The translations under genes were made by a program, and so were the position numbers. Positions 1-6,801 of a stretch of 8,526 nt of DNA are shown in pieces. Within the stretch, counting starts at the first letter, position 1; every line of letters begins with the position of its first letter. The notes beneath the pieces are model-generated. The model saw only the letters and a program-made list of their open reading frames with translations. It was not told where the DNA came from and ran no database searches. Source of the DNA: Deltaproteobacteria bacterium (lineage in GTDB: Bacteria > Desulfobacterota > DSM-4660 > Desulfatiglandales > Desulfatiglandaceae); assembly GCA_019314425.1 (NCBI GenBank), contig JAFCZI010000081.1, positions 1-8,526 on the forward strand, in the 5' to 3' direction.

Positions 1-374
1 CTTTTGAGGAAAATCTTTTCATTAGCCCTTTTTAGGGCTATTTCCAGGATATCATCGTTTATGGGTTTGGTAATGAAATCGGTTGCACCATATTTCAAGC
101 TCTTTATGGCCAGGTCCATATCGCCATGCCCGGAAATCATAATCACTTCGGTTTCGGGCCTCTCTTCTTTGATCTTCTGAAGCACCTGGATGCCATCCAT
201 CCCGGGCATCTTTATGTCCGTCAACACGATGTGGGGCTTCTGCTCTCTGAAAAGACGCAGGGCTTCTGCACCACCCCCGGCTTTCAATACTTCGTAGCCC
301 GAATCTGCCAGGGATATCCCCAGAACCGTTCGAATACCCTCTTCGTCATCTACCAAAAGAATTTTTTTAGACAT
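1..374 (-). CDS. Response regulator, receiver domain (3' end outside window)
   Basis: This is the phosphoacceptor partner of the sensor kinase directly upstream. The visible 124 residues are one complete CheY-like receiver domain: acidic pair D9-D10 after MSKKILLV, phosphoacceptor D53 in LTDIKMPGMDG, switch residue S81 in MISGHGD, and invariant K103 in TDFITKPI. Its ATG (374-372) overlaps the kinase stop as TGATG, so translation is probably coupled and the two are a cognate pair. The frame is still open at the window edge. Any output domain (for example AAA+ sigma-54 activator or winged helix) lies outside, so neither the target promoters nor the subfamily can be called. The IKMPGMDG...SGHG...TKPI style is common in NtrC-type and single-domain regulators. 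Family assignment is certain; what it controls is unknown. Confidence 0.95.
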   Translation of the reverse strand, partial: MSKKILLVDDEEGIRTVLGISLADSGYEVLKAGGGAEALRLFREQKPHIVLTDIKMPGMDGIQVLQKIKEERPETEVIMISGHGDMDLAIKSLKYGATDFITKPINDDILEIALKRANEKIFLK

Positions 375-2656
375 CAATTCTCACTGGAAACGGGGAACTC
401 AATAATAAAACGAGACCCTTCTTCTTCTCGGCTTTCCACCCTTATGACGCCATCGTAGTCCCGTACAATCCCATAACTGATGGAAAGGCCCAGTCCTGTG
501 CCTTTCCCCACCTGTTTTGTTGTGAAAAAAGGTTCAAAAATTTTGTTGATAATGTTTGGCTGGATCCCGGTACCCGTATCGGCTATTTCCACCACGGCGA
601 GCCCGTCTTTTGCGAGTGTTTTCAGGGATATTTTCTTGACGTTGACTTTGGACTCAACATTACCCCACCATTTTGCTTCAATCGCATCCCTGGCGTTGAT
701 GATCAGGTTTACAAAGACCTGTTCCAACCGATTGGAATCGGCCATAATGGATGGAAGATCCGGTTGCAGATCCATGACAATCTCGATTTCTCTCAGCGTC
801 AATTGTCGGCGAAAGGTTTCAAGTGCCCGCTTAAGGGCGTCATTCAGCTGAACTTTTTCTCTGGCAACGCCTGACTTGCGACCGAACTCCCGCATGTGAT
901 TGATGATCTTTGACGCGCGATCCACCTGAGCATCGATTTCACGGGTCAATGTTTTCATGGTTTCGTCATCAATGTCCTCTCCCTTCAGGACCTTTTTGTG
1001 CAAAAAACTTCCTGCCGTCTTGATGACGGAGAGGGGCTGGTTCAATTCGTGTGCCACCCCGGTGGACATTTCTCCCAGTGTTGCCATCTTGCTCGCCTGA
1101 ATCAGTTGTTGTTCCGCCAGCAACTGCTCGGTAATATCGTTAATGGTGACCAGAAAAACCCCCTTGCCCAGGTACTCGGTGGATGAAATCCGGATGTTCA
1201 CATAGACGACCTTCCCGTCTTTTCCATAATGTTTTACCTGATCCAGTGCGGGAGATGTCTTCATTTGAGACGCGTATTGTTTATGCCCATCTGCTCCAAA
1301 AAAGCTGAGAAAGGACATCGTCAGAATCTCTCTCCGGCTGTACCCATATACTGCGGTGGCATTGTCATTACAGTCCATAATTTCCAGGGTTGACTGATCC
1401 AGGACAAAAACAGGGTTTGGTATGGTGGTGAAAATAACCCTGTATTTTTCCTCTGATTTTTCCACCTCCGATTCCAGGTGCTTCATTGCCGTCACATCCA
1501 GGGACATCTCCATGGCGGCAACCACGTCACCGTGCTTGTCCTTTATGGGGGAGGTTCGAACCATCCAATACGATTTTGTTCCGTCTTTGTTGACACCTTC
1601 TTCTTCGCTGTGGTAGGACCGACCGTCCTCGAAAGTCTTTGCAACAGGACACTCTTCGCATCTCACGGTTCTGCCTTTATAGACCTGATAACAGTAATCC
1701 CCTGAATGGGGGTCGAAATGTTCTGCAAACTCTCGATTGTATCTCAGCAACCTGAAATCTCTGTCCTGAACCGTAATATAGCAGGGGGCGGACTCAAAGA
1801 GTTTCTGATATTCTCCTTTCTGTTTGTTGAGCTCGTCCTGCTTTCCACCGATCTTCCGGCCCATCTGATTGATGGCAGTGGCCAGCTGGCCGATATCATC
1901 CACTCTCTTCAGGTCTACTGAATAATCATATTCCCCTCGGCCGATATGCCGTGTCCCTTCTATCAGTTTTCGAATGGGCCGATTGACAAATCTCAAAAGG
2001 AAGAGCGCTACGAAGCCGGATGTTCCGAAAAAGATGCAAACGGCCAGGAAGATAATACTTTTCTCGTAAGAAAAAACCGCCATGTCGGGGCCTTTCAATG
2101 AGACCACAACATCCAGTGTTCCCAAAACCTGCTTTTTTTCCGGATGAAAATGGCAGGTAGCGCTGGCGCACCCCGGTTCATTGTAAATGGGGCTGATGAT
2201 TCCCATTTGCCTTTGTCCTTCCGGTGAATCAAATATGCGCGTCCTTTGTGCCAGACTCACATCGACCGGGGGGGGATCCGTTTCATGGCAGATAAAACAG
2301 GCTTTTTCCCGGATGTTTGTTGCCTGGCCCACCTCACCGGCGATGGTTGAATACTTGATCTCCCCGGCCTTGTTATAGATTCGGATGTTTTTTATGCTCT
2401 GTTCTTTTCCGATATTTCGGATGGTCTGGGTAATGTCTTCCCGGGAGTTGATCATCATGGCATAATGGACGCCCAATCTGATGGTATTTCCCAGCCGGTC
2501 CGCTCCTTCTACAATATTTTCAATGGCTCGTTTTTTCTGCTGGCCAATGCTGTAATAGGCCCAGGCGGAAATACTCAATGCCAGGATGAGCCCCACCCAG
2601 AAGATTAAGCGGAAACTGAGGCTGCGATAAATATTTTTTAAATGAGCCAGTTTCAA
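374..2656 (-). CDS. Membrane sensor histidine kinase with periplasmic c-type heme motifs, HAMP, two PAS domains
   Basis: This is a 760-residue membrane sensor kinase. Order seen: TM1 about 16-37; periplasmic domain about 38-198; TM2 about 199-223; HAMP about 224-276; PAS1 about 282-392; PAS2 about 402-510; HisKA with phosphoacceptor H536 (GVAHELNQP); HATPase_c with N-box N654 (NLIINARDA), DTGTG at 693-697, FEPFFTTK and the GKGTGLGL G2 box. The periplasmic domain holds CFICH (C120, C123, H124) and CASATCH (C163, C168, H169), i.e. CXXCH and CX4CH, both attachment patterns for covalent heme c. PAS1 has C322, C333 and C336 in CX10CX2CP. The start is TTG: it has an AGAGGG Shine-Dalgarno, and a later ATG (M67) would remove TM1. 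Inference: it senses redox state or a heme ligand in the periplasm and phosphorylates the overlapping response regulator. Kinase identity is firm; heme loading is predicted from motifs only. Confidence 0.95.
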   Translation of the reverse strand: MKLAHLKNIYRSLSFRLIFWVGLILALSISAWAYYSIGQQKKRAIENIVEGADRLGNTIRLGVHYAMMINSREDITQTIRNIGKEQSIKNIRIYNKAGEIKYSTIAGEVGQATNIREKACFICHETDPPPVDVSLAQRTRIFDSPEGQRQMGIISPIYNEPGCASATCHFHPEKKQVLGTLDVVVSLKGPDMAVFSYEKSIIFLAVCIFFGTSGFVALFLLRFVNRPIRKLIEGTRHIGRGEYDYSVDLKRVDDIGQLATAINQMGRKIGGKQDELNKQKGEYQKLFESAPCYITVQDRDFRLLRYNREFAEHFDPHSGDYCYQVYKGRTVRCEECPVAKTFEDGRSYHSEEEGVNKDGTKSYWMVRTSPIKDKHGDVVAAMEMSLDVTAMKHLESEVEKSEEKYRVIFTTIPNPVFVLDQSTLEIMDCNDNATAVYGYSRREILTMSFLSFFGADGHKQYASQMKTSPALDQVKHYGKDGKVVYVNIRISSTEYLGKGVFLVTINDITEQLLAEQQLIQASKMATLGEMSTGVAHELNQPLSVIKTAGSFLHKKVLKGEDIDDETMKTLTREIDAQVDRASKIINHMREFGRKSGVAREKVQLNDALKRALETFRRQLTLREIEIVMDLQPDLPSIMADSNRLEQVFVNLIINARDAIEAKWWGNVESKVNVKKISLKTLAKDGLAVVEIADTGTGIQPNIINKIFEPFFTTKQVGKGTGLGLSISYGIVRDYDGVIRVESREEEGSRFIIEFPVSSEN

Positions 2657-2853
2657 AACGCCCTCTTTTTCCCGATTTCTGCGTCAAACTCACCCGTTCT
2701 TAATAAAATGGGTTAATCCTCGAAATATCCAATATCTTCCTTCGGTTAAAATTTTTGCCTTCCTTGACCTCGAACAAAATTGAACATTTTGAAAATGGCT
2801 CAAATACTGGAAATTTTCCATGCTTCAATTGTGGATGGCCTCGTAAAGGCGGC
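2657..2853. other. Gap between the Sec/Hdr-like gene and the sensor kinase
   Basis: This 197-bp AT-rich gap separates two minus-strand genes. I see no ORF and no convincing promoter. A 6-bp inverted repeat CAAAAT-tgaac-ATTTTG lies at 2775-2791, too AT-rich to call a terminator. ATGGCCTCGTAAA at 2835-2847, just after the upstream gene stop, is identical to 13 bases of the repeat at 7010-7028 (reverse strand), so a fragment of a dispersed repeat may sit here. Whether the kinase is co-transcribed with the genes to its right cannot be settled from sequence. Confidence 0.5.
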
Positions 2854-4131
2854 CTATTCATCTTCATCTTTCGGAATCATTTCCTCTGGAATAACCATGT
2901 GCTCACTGATGATTTCTTTAAAATGGACCGCCGTGATACCCAGATCATATTCCTTTGAAAGATCCCGAATCTGGTCAATACAATTATGGCAGGGAACAAA
3001 GACGATCTTGGCGCCCGTTTCCCGGATCTGCTGAGCCTTGATTGCGCCACACTTGAGACGATCTTTTTTCATCTCGCCGCCCATGGGCATGGCGCCGCCC
3101 CCCCCTCCGCAGCAATAGTTGTAATTCCCCTGATGTTTCATGGGTCGGAAATCTTCTGAGAGATATTCCGCCAGGCGTTGGTTTTTTTCCGCCAGTCCAC
3201 CGCTCCGAATTACATTGCAGGGGTCCTGGACGGTGGTGGGTTCCTTTAGCTTTTCTCTGATTTTTATGCGGCCGTCTCGTATATAATCGTGAAACAATTC
3301 TACTGAATGAACGACTTCTTGTTTGGGGGTAAAACCCAACCAGGTAGGCGCTTCGTACCGAAGCGCTCGGTAAGCATGGCCTCATTCAGTGACCGCGACT
3401 TGTTGCACCCCCAATTCTTCAGCCCGTTTGAAGGTATTCTCGACGATCGATTTGGATGTCTTCACATCACCGCAAAACATGGCGAGATTGGTATCATCCC
3501 ATCCCGGTTTGCTGCAATAGGTGTAGTCTTCGCCAGCCACGTAAAATATTTTGGCCACCTCCATCATGTCCTGGGGATAAAACATGGGCTCCCGGGCGTT
3601 GACCGTGTAGAGGATCTTTGCGCCTTGTTTGTCAATGGGAATTTTCAACCCCACCAACTCCTCAGCCATTTCCTCCTCGCACCACACGACCGTATCCACC
3701 CAGTCCTCATCGGTAACGGCCATCTGGTTGCCGAACTCTTTGTAATTATCAATGGCTTTTACCAACCCCACAGGCGCTATTCCCTGCGAAAAGAGCATGC
3801 CCCTGAGCAGGGATATCATGAGCGCGATATCAATTCCGAATGGGCAGTAAAGGGTACAACGACGGCACATGTTACACTCATGATAAACCGTATCGTAAAC
3901 TTTTTGCAAATAATCCCGGTCTACTTTCCCTTTTTTTCTGAGTAACTCTTTCAAGAATCTCACTTTATAAGATGGGATCATCTTGGGATCATTTCCGTGG
4001 GCTCTGTAAAAGTGGCATGTATCCGCACAGAGCCCGCATCGGGCACAGATGTTCAGCCACATTTTGAAACGGGCGCTGAGCCTGGGCTTCAAGAAGTTTA
4101 CGATTTCATCGGGTTTTATCTCTTCACTCAT
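2854..4131 (-). CDS. HdrD/HmcF/TmcB-like Fe-S oxidoreductase, probable selenoprotein (in-frame UGA at codon 250)
   Basis: A 425-residue cytoplasmic-side electron-transfer subunit of the heterodisulfide-reductase-like family found in Hmc, Tmc and Dsr membrane complexes. Two [4Fe-4S] motifs lie near the N-terminus: C29, C32, C35, C39 (CARCGLCADTC) and C86, C89, C92, C96 (CNMCRRCTLYCP). The CCG region follows: C206, C220 in FCGD, codon 250 = UGA in E-UGA-GHAYR, then C305, C340-C341-G and C381/C384 (CHNC). Relatives carry ECGHA at codon 250, so UGA stands for a Cys that should ligate the non-cubane cluster. Frame and motifs are intact for 175 codons after it, and a SECIS-like hairpin follows, so I read it as selenocysteine. 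The start is ATG 4131, with GGGGAG 7 nt upstream; a TTG at 4146 lacks such a site. A nonsense mutation or base error at one position is the alternative. Function needs selABCD elsewhere in the genome. Confidence 0.87.
3348..3366 (-). promoter_or_regulatory. SECIS-like hairpin
   Basis: On the coding strand GCGCTTCG-GTA-CGAAGCGC is a perfect 8-bp inverted repeat beginning 15 nt after the UGA. Opening the last pair gives a 7-bp stem with loop GGUAC. Bacterial SECIS elements lie directly downstream of the UGA within the coding sequence and carry G (often GU) in a small apical loop, and this one fits both criteria. It encodes RALRYEA, so it is compatible with coding. SelB binding is inferred. Confidence 0.75.
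3382..3384 (-). other. In-frame UGA, predicted selenocysteine codon
   Basis: Reading GTC ACT GAA TGA GGC CAT GCT TAC gives V-T-E-UGA-G-H-A-Y. HdrD/GlpC/DsrK-type proteins have Cys at this place (ECGHA), the usual signature of Sec replacing Cys. The upstream part (249 codons) and downstream part (175 codons) are in the same phase. Together they make one complete family member, and the downstream part has no good start codon or ribosome site of its own. Confidence 0.85.
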
Positions 4132-4236
4132 AATCAAACTCCCCAATAATTGAAATAGTCCTGATTGTTTAGTCCCTTATCACCTGGTTTTCTGTCACAA
4201 AAAACAAGAAGTTTATGGGCTGCAAAACCTAAAACT

Positions 4237-4249
4237 GCGGCTTTGCCGC
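4237..4249 (-). terminator. Small GC hairpin just after the cytochrome b stop codon
   Basis: On the minus strand GCGGC-AAA-GCCGC forms a 5-bp stem immediately after the TAA of the cytochrome b gene, followed by AGTTTTAGGTTTTG. It is short and lacks a clean U-tract, so it may be an attenuator or 3'-end stabiliser between the two subunit genes rather than a full terminator. The rest of the 119-bp gap shows nothing else. Confidence 0.3.
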
Positions 4250-4250
4250 C

Positions 4251-4916
4251 TTAGATGGAATATCCCCTTCGACCAAATTCAATGCCTGATGCGCCTCTGG
4301 AAAAGAAGAACAAAATGAAGTGTGAAAGCTTGGTGAACGGAATCAAGATCAGCATGATCTCACCTGAAAGCATATGGATAAGGGTCATATTGTTTCCAAA
4401 AAAAACAATCTCATCCAGGGTTCCGTGGGTAAGAAAATAACCGGTTAGAAATGGCAACGCGGTGATAATAATGAGAAAATAATCTGCAAATCCGGAAATA
4501 AGGCGTATGTCGGCAGAAAAAATGCGCCTAAGCAGAAAGAAAAGCGCAATTGCCAGAAGAATGAGGGTCATCCAATCCGCCAGCCAGGCCGGTATGGGCG
4601 CCCAGTACCATTCAAAACGGGACTCTTCCCACAGGGAGATGTGACCGGACAGCCATATGGGGACAATGACAAGGCAGATATGGAATATGTAGCCGAGGGT
4701 GGAGTATACAGGGTTTTTTGCAACGCTCTTGTTTAATGGCAGCAGCCAGCGGCCAATGGACGCAAAGACATACTTCCAGCTGAAATTCTGATAAATGATT
4801 TTGTCCTTCTTGGTAGAGACCACCAAAAACATGGCAGCCCTCAAAATACTGCCGATAACGAAAGTCATAAAGGCAATCCAGAGGAGCGGTCCTTCAACAA
4901 ACAGGTAGAAATCCAT
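4251..4916 (-). CDS. NarI-like membrane cytochrome b subunit (HmcE/TmcC type)
   Basis: This 221-residue integral membrane protein has about five helices: residues 11-33, 71-92, 110-131, 141-162 and 176-205. It resembles the gamma-subunit (NarI-like) cytochrome b that anchors Hmc, Tmc and Dsr complexes and exchanges electrons with menaquinone. H181 and H199 in the last helix are 18 residues apart, the same spacing as the NarI heme ligands H187/H205. H79 and H92 in helix 2 are candidate partners, though their spacing (13) differs from NarI (10). The ATG at 4916 has AAGGAGG 11 nt upstream. The length is close to HmcE, and the order (cytochrome b, then Hdr-like subunit) matches hmcE-hmcF. No multiheme cytochrome c gene is present beside it, unlike full hmc or tmc operons. 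Family is clear; the specific complex is inferred. Confidence 0.85.
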   Translation of the reverse strand: MDFYLFVEGPLLWIAFMTFVIGSILRAAMFLVVSTKKDKIIYQNFSWKYVFASIGRWLLPLNKSVAKNPVYSTLGYIFHICLVIVPIWLSGHISLWEESRFEWYWAPIPAWLADWMTLILLAIALFFLLRRIFSADIRLISGFADYFLIIITALPFLTGYFLTHGTLDEIVFFGNNMTLIHMLSGEIMLILIPFTKLSHFILFFFSRGASGIEFGRRGYSI

Positions 4917-4962
4917 AATACGCCAAACCTCCTTAACAAAATTTGTTACCTAAACCCTGCAT

Positions 4963-5040
4963 TCAACTTTTTCGGACAGCGCAATCCGGGCCTATGGCAC
5001 ACCTAGCACAGACGAAATTCATCCAGGCAATACCCTGCAT
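4963..5040 (-). CDS. Possible Cys-containing leader peptide, 25 residues
   Basis: In the predicted 5' leader of the cytochrome b transcript an ATG (5040) opens a 25-codon frame ending in TGA. The product includes VCARCAIGPDCAVRKS, with CXXC plus a third Cys five residues on. An in-frame TGA lies 9 nt upstream of the ATG, so it cannot be longer. No good Shine-Dalgarno is visible (ACCCC directly before the ATG). It may be chance. Its interest is its place, just after the predicted transcription start and 46 nt before the main gene. Confidence 0.2.
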   Translation of the reverse strand: MQGIAWMNFVCARCAIGPDCAVRKS

Positions 5041-5053
5041 GGGGTAACTTCAG

Positions 5054-5098
5054 TGTATATACAGAATTACGTATATACGCCGAAACTAACATTGTCAA
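5054..5098 (-). promoter_or_regulatory. Predicted promoter overlapped by paired palindromic operators
   Basis: On the minus strand TTGACA (5098-5093), a 17-bp spacer and TATACG (5075-5070) make a good sigma-70-type promoter reading toward the cytochrome b gene, with an expected start near 5063. Two perfect 10-bp palindromes share the core GTATATAC: CGTATATACG (5070-5079), covering the -10 box, and TGTATATACA (5054-5063), covering the start region. Their centres are 16 bp apart. This arrangement suggests a dimeric repressor blocking polymerase. The regulator is unknown. The expected leader is about 147 nt. Confidence 0.5.
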
Positions 5099-5107
5099 TG
5101 AAATTTT

Positions 5108-5384
5108 ATGGTGGTGATTCAGATCAACCACGCAGGGGCGGTGTTTTCCCGCGGGCGGGGAAATGCAGGGGGCATCGCCATCCGGGTTCGCCATGAGGGC
5201 GGACGTTGCGCCTTTTTCCATGAGCCCGAAACAGATTGACGTAATGGTTTCTGACTTCGTGGTTGCTGCGGCCCGAGCGGCGGAAGCGGGTTTTGACGGT
5301 GTGGAGATTCACGGCGCCCATTTCTATCTGATCAGCCAGTTCCTATCGCCTCTTACCAATCAGCGGGATGATCGTTATGGGGGA
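5108..5384 (+). pseudogene. Old Yellow Enzyme-family oxidoreductase fragment, frameshifted and truncated
   Basis: Two adjoining frames give segments typical of the NADH:flavin oxidoreductase (OYE, FMN-dependent TIM barrel) family. The first, from 5108, is MVVIQINHAG. From about 5163 in another phase come MQGASPSGFAMRA, the helix AARAAEAGFDGVEIHGAH and YLISQFLSPLTNQRDDRYGG. The phase change near 5140-5163 needs one inserted or two missing bases. Family members continue RYGG-SLENR after this, but here similarity stops abruptly at about 5384. The N-terminal strands before QINHAG and the entire C-terminal half are missing, so about 90 of an expected 350 or more residues remain. It cannot form a working barrel. 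It lies opposite to, and upstream of, the cytochrome b promoter and is not part of that unit. Confidence 0.85.
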
Positions 5385-5639
5385 GATGGCGTCGCACATA
5401 TACTCAACCAGTTCCGGGCCCTCCAGCCATTTCATTTGGGATGTCCCTGAGCGGTTGGTCCATGCGCCGTTTTTTCCCGGCGCTCGTTTTGAGTGAATTC
5501 GATCGTTCGTGATCAGGCGAATGAGGCTGGAAAAGAGGATGATCTGAGGGTTATACTGACGAAAGTCCGTTGTAATGGCCTGGATGGCCTCACGGGTGGT
5601 CAGAAAAATGGACGCTTTTTCCACCAGACACCTCTGCAC
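5385..5639 (-). other. Unrecognised ORF, possibly a gene remnant
   Basis: From a GTG at 5639 a minus-strand frame runs about 85 residues (VEKASIFLTTREAIQAITTD, then NPQIILFSSLIRLITNDRI, then SGTSQMKWLEGPELVEYM). It then passes into the antisense of the oxidoreductase fragment at about 5385 and stops at 5343, so its last residues are junction sequence. The composition looks protein-like, but I recognise no family. There is no convincing ribosome site, and it starts 38 nt after the mltG stop on the same strand. It could be a truncated gene cut by the same rearrangement that truncated its neighbour, or an accidental frame. Confidence 0.25.
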
Positions 5640-5677
5640 ACGTCTCGGTATTGTAAAAACCCTTCATATATTGGAAA

Positions 5678-6751
5678 TTATTGGGCTATGTCGAGGGATT
5701 TCACCCTTGTTCTTTTTGACCTGTTCTTCTGGAATTGCCTTACGGCCCGGTTGTGTTCCTTCAATGTTCCGGAGAAATAATGGGTACCGTTATTTTTAGA
5801 AACAAAATAGTAATCGTTTCCCTCCGCCGGATTCAGCACCGCTGAAATGGCGGCTAGGCCCGGATTTGCGATGGGAGCGGGTGGAAGCCCCCGGATCATG
5901 TAGGTGTTGTAGGCCGTTTGGGTTCTCAAATCCTTTTTTGTGAGGTTCCCGTTAAAGTGGCTAATGCCGTAAATAACCGTTGGATCACTTTCGAGCCGCA
6001 TGTTTTTTTTCAGGCGGTTTAGAAATACACGGGCAATCATGGGTCTTTCTTCCGGGCAACCCGTCTCTTTTTCCACAATGGATGCAAGGGTGATGACCTG
6101 CGTAAGCGTCATGCCCGAGTCTTTTATCTGCGCTTCCAGTGGGGTGACAATGTCCCGGAAGCGCTTGACCATTACGGTTATGATCCTGCTGACCTTTTCT
6201 TTCTGACGAAACCGGTAGGTATCCGGATAGAGATACCCCTCCAGGGTGTCCCCGGAAAGACCCAGGCGTGTTACCAGCGATCTGTCCCTGGCCTGTTCAA
6301 GAAAGGATGCTTTATCTGAGAAGCCCTTCTGTTCCAGCAACTGGGCGATCTGGTCCAGGCTGAAGCCCTCCGGAATTGTAATGGGATGGGTAATGATTCG
6401 GCCTTCTTTGAGGGTTTCAAGAATTTCCAGGGCGGGCGTGGCGCCATTGAGCCGGTATTCGCCCGTTTTGATGTGGTGGTCGTGCCCCATGAGTCGGCCT
6501 GCCAGGCGAAACAGAGTGCTGTTCCGGATAATATCAGCGTTTTCAAGATCCACGGCGACCTGTTTCAGCGTTGCCCCTTCTTCTACTACGAAATTCTGGT
6601 TTTCACCCTTTTTGTTCACCGGCTGAAGCGCGTGATGTACCCACGCGGCGGTCAGCAGAAACAGCAACAGAAAGAAGCATGCCGCTCCCAAAAGGACGGT
6701 TCGTTTTCCCCTCGCGGAAAATCCGGGTGGTTTGTGCGCTTCGTTTGTCAT
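5678..6751 (-). CDS. mltG: Endolytic murein transglycosylase MltG (YceG-like)
   Basis: This 357-residue inner-membrane lytic transglycosylase cleaves nascent peptidoglycan glycan strands and is thought to set strand length. A short cytoplasmic N-terminus is followed by one TM helix at about 17-38, then a LysM-like part (VVEEGATLKQVAVDLE, about 55-125), then the catalytic YceG domain. Family marks are GYLYPDTYRF (172-181), ASIVEKETG with catalytic E227, RLESDPTVIYG (252-262), YNTY-x3-GLPPAPIANPG (281-298) and the C-terminal YYFV...GTHYFSGTLKEH. Length is typical and no damage is seen. The ATG at 6751 is preceded by a weak site (GACGG). In many bacteria mltG neighbours tmk/holB or ruvX, but here it is isolated among gene fragments, so its context says little. 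Confidence 0.96.
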   Translation of the reverse strand: MTNEAHKPPGFSARGKRTVLLGAACFFLLLFLLTAAWVHHALQPVNKKGENQNFVVEEGATLKQVAVDLENADIIRNSTLFRLAGRLMGHDHHIKTGEYRLNGATPALEILETLKEGRIITHPITIPEGFSLDQIAQLLEQKGFSDKASFLEQARDRSLVTRLGLSGDTLEGYLYPDTYRFRQKEKVSRIITVMVKRFRDIVTPLEAQIKDSGMTLTQVITLASIVEKETGCPEERPMIARVFLNRLKKNMRLESDPTVIYGISHFNGNLTKKDLRTQTAYNTYMIRGLPPAPIANPGLAAISAVLNPAEGNDYYFVSKNNGTHYFSGTLKEHNRAVRQFQKNRSKRTRVKSLDIAQ

Positions 6752-6801
6752 GTTGCCGTCAGTCCATCACGGGGCGCCCAGATTTTGGCCATGAGGTAGA
6801 G

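Noticed and set aside
2657..2853. Sigma-54 promoter before the sensor kinase
   Set aside because: No GG-N10-GC element with the expected flanks was found on the minus strand.
3307..3945. 212-codon plus-strand frame
   Set aside because: Antisense of the well-supported Fe-S protein gene, with no recognisable protein features.
2854..4131. Two separate genes, 4131-3382 and 3339-2854, as a standard gene caller would give
   Set aside because: They are in the same phase, the second has no plausible start, and together they make exactly one family member with UGA in place of a conserved Cys.
4994..5008. Heme-like pattern C-TAG-V-C-H on the minus strand, suggesting an amber-containing cytochrome c
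   Set aside because: There is no cytochrome-like sequence on either side, only one such motif, and no reason for a reassigned amber codon; taken as chance.
6386..6799. 137-codon plus-strand frame over mltG
   Set aside because: Antisense shadow of mltG; no family resemblance.
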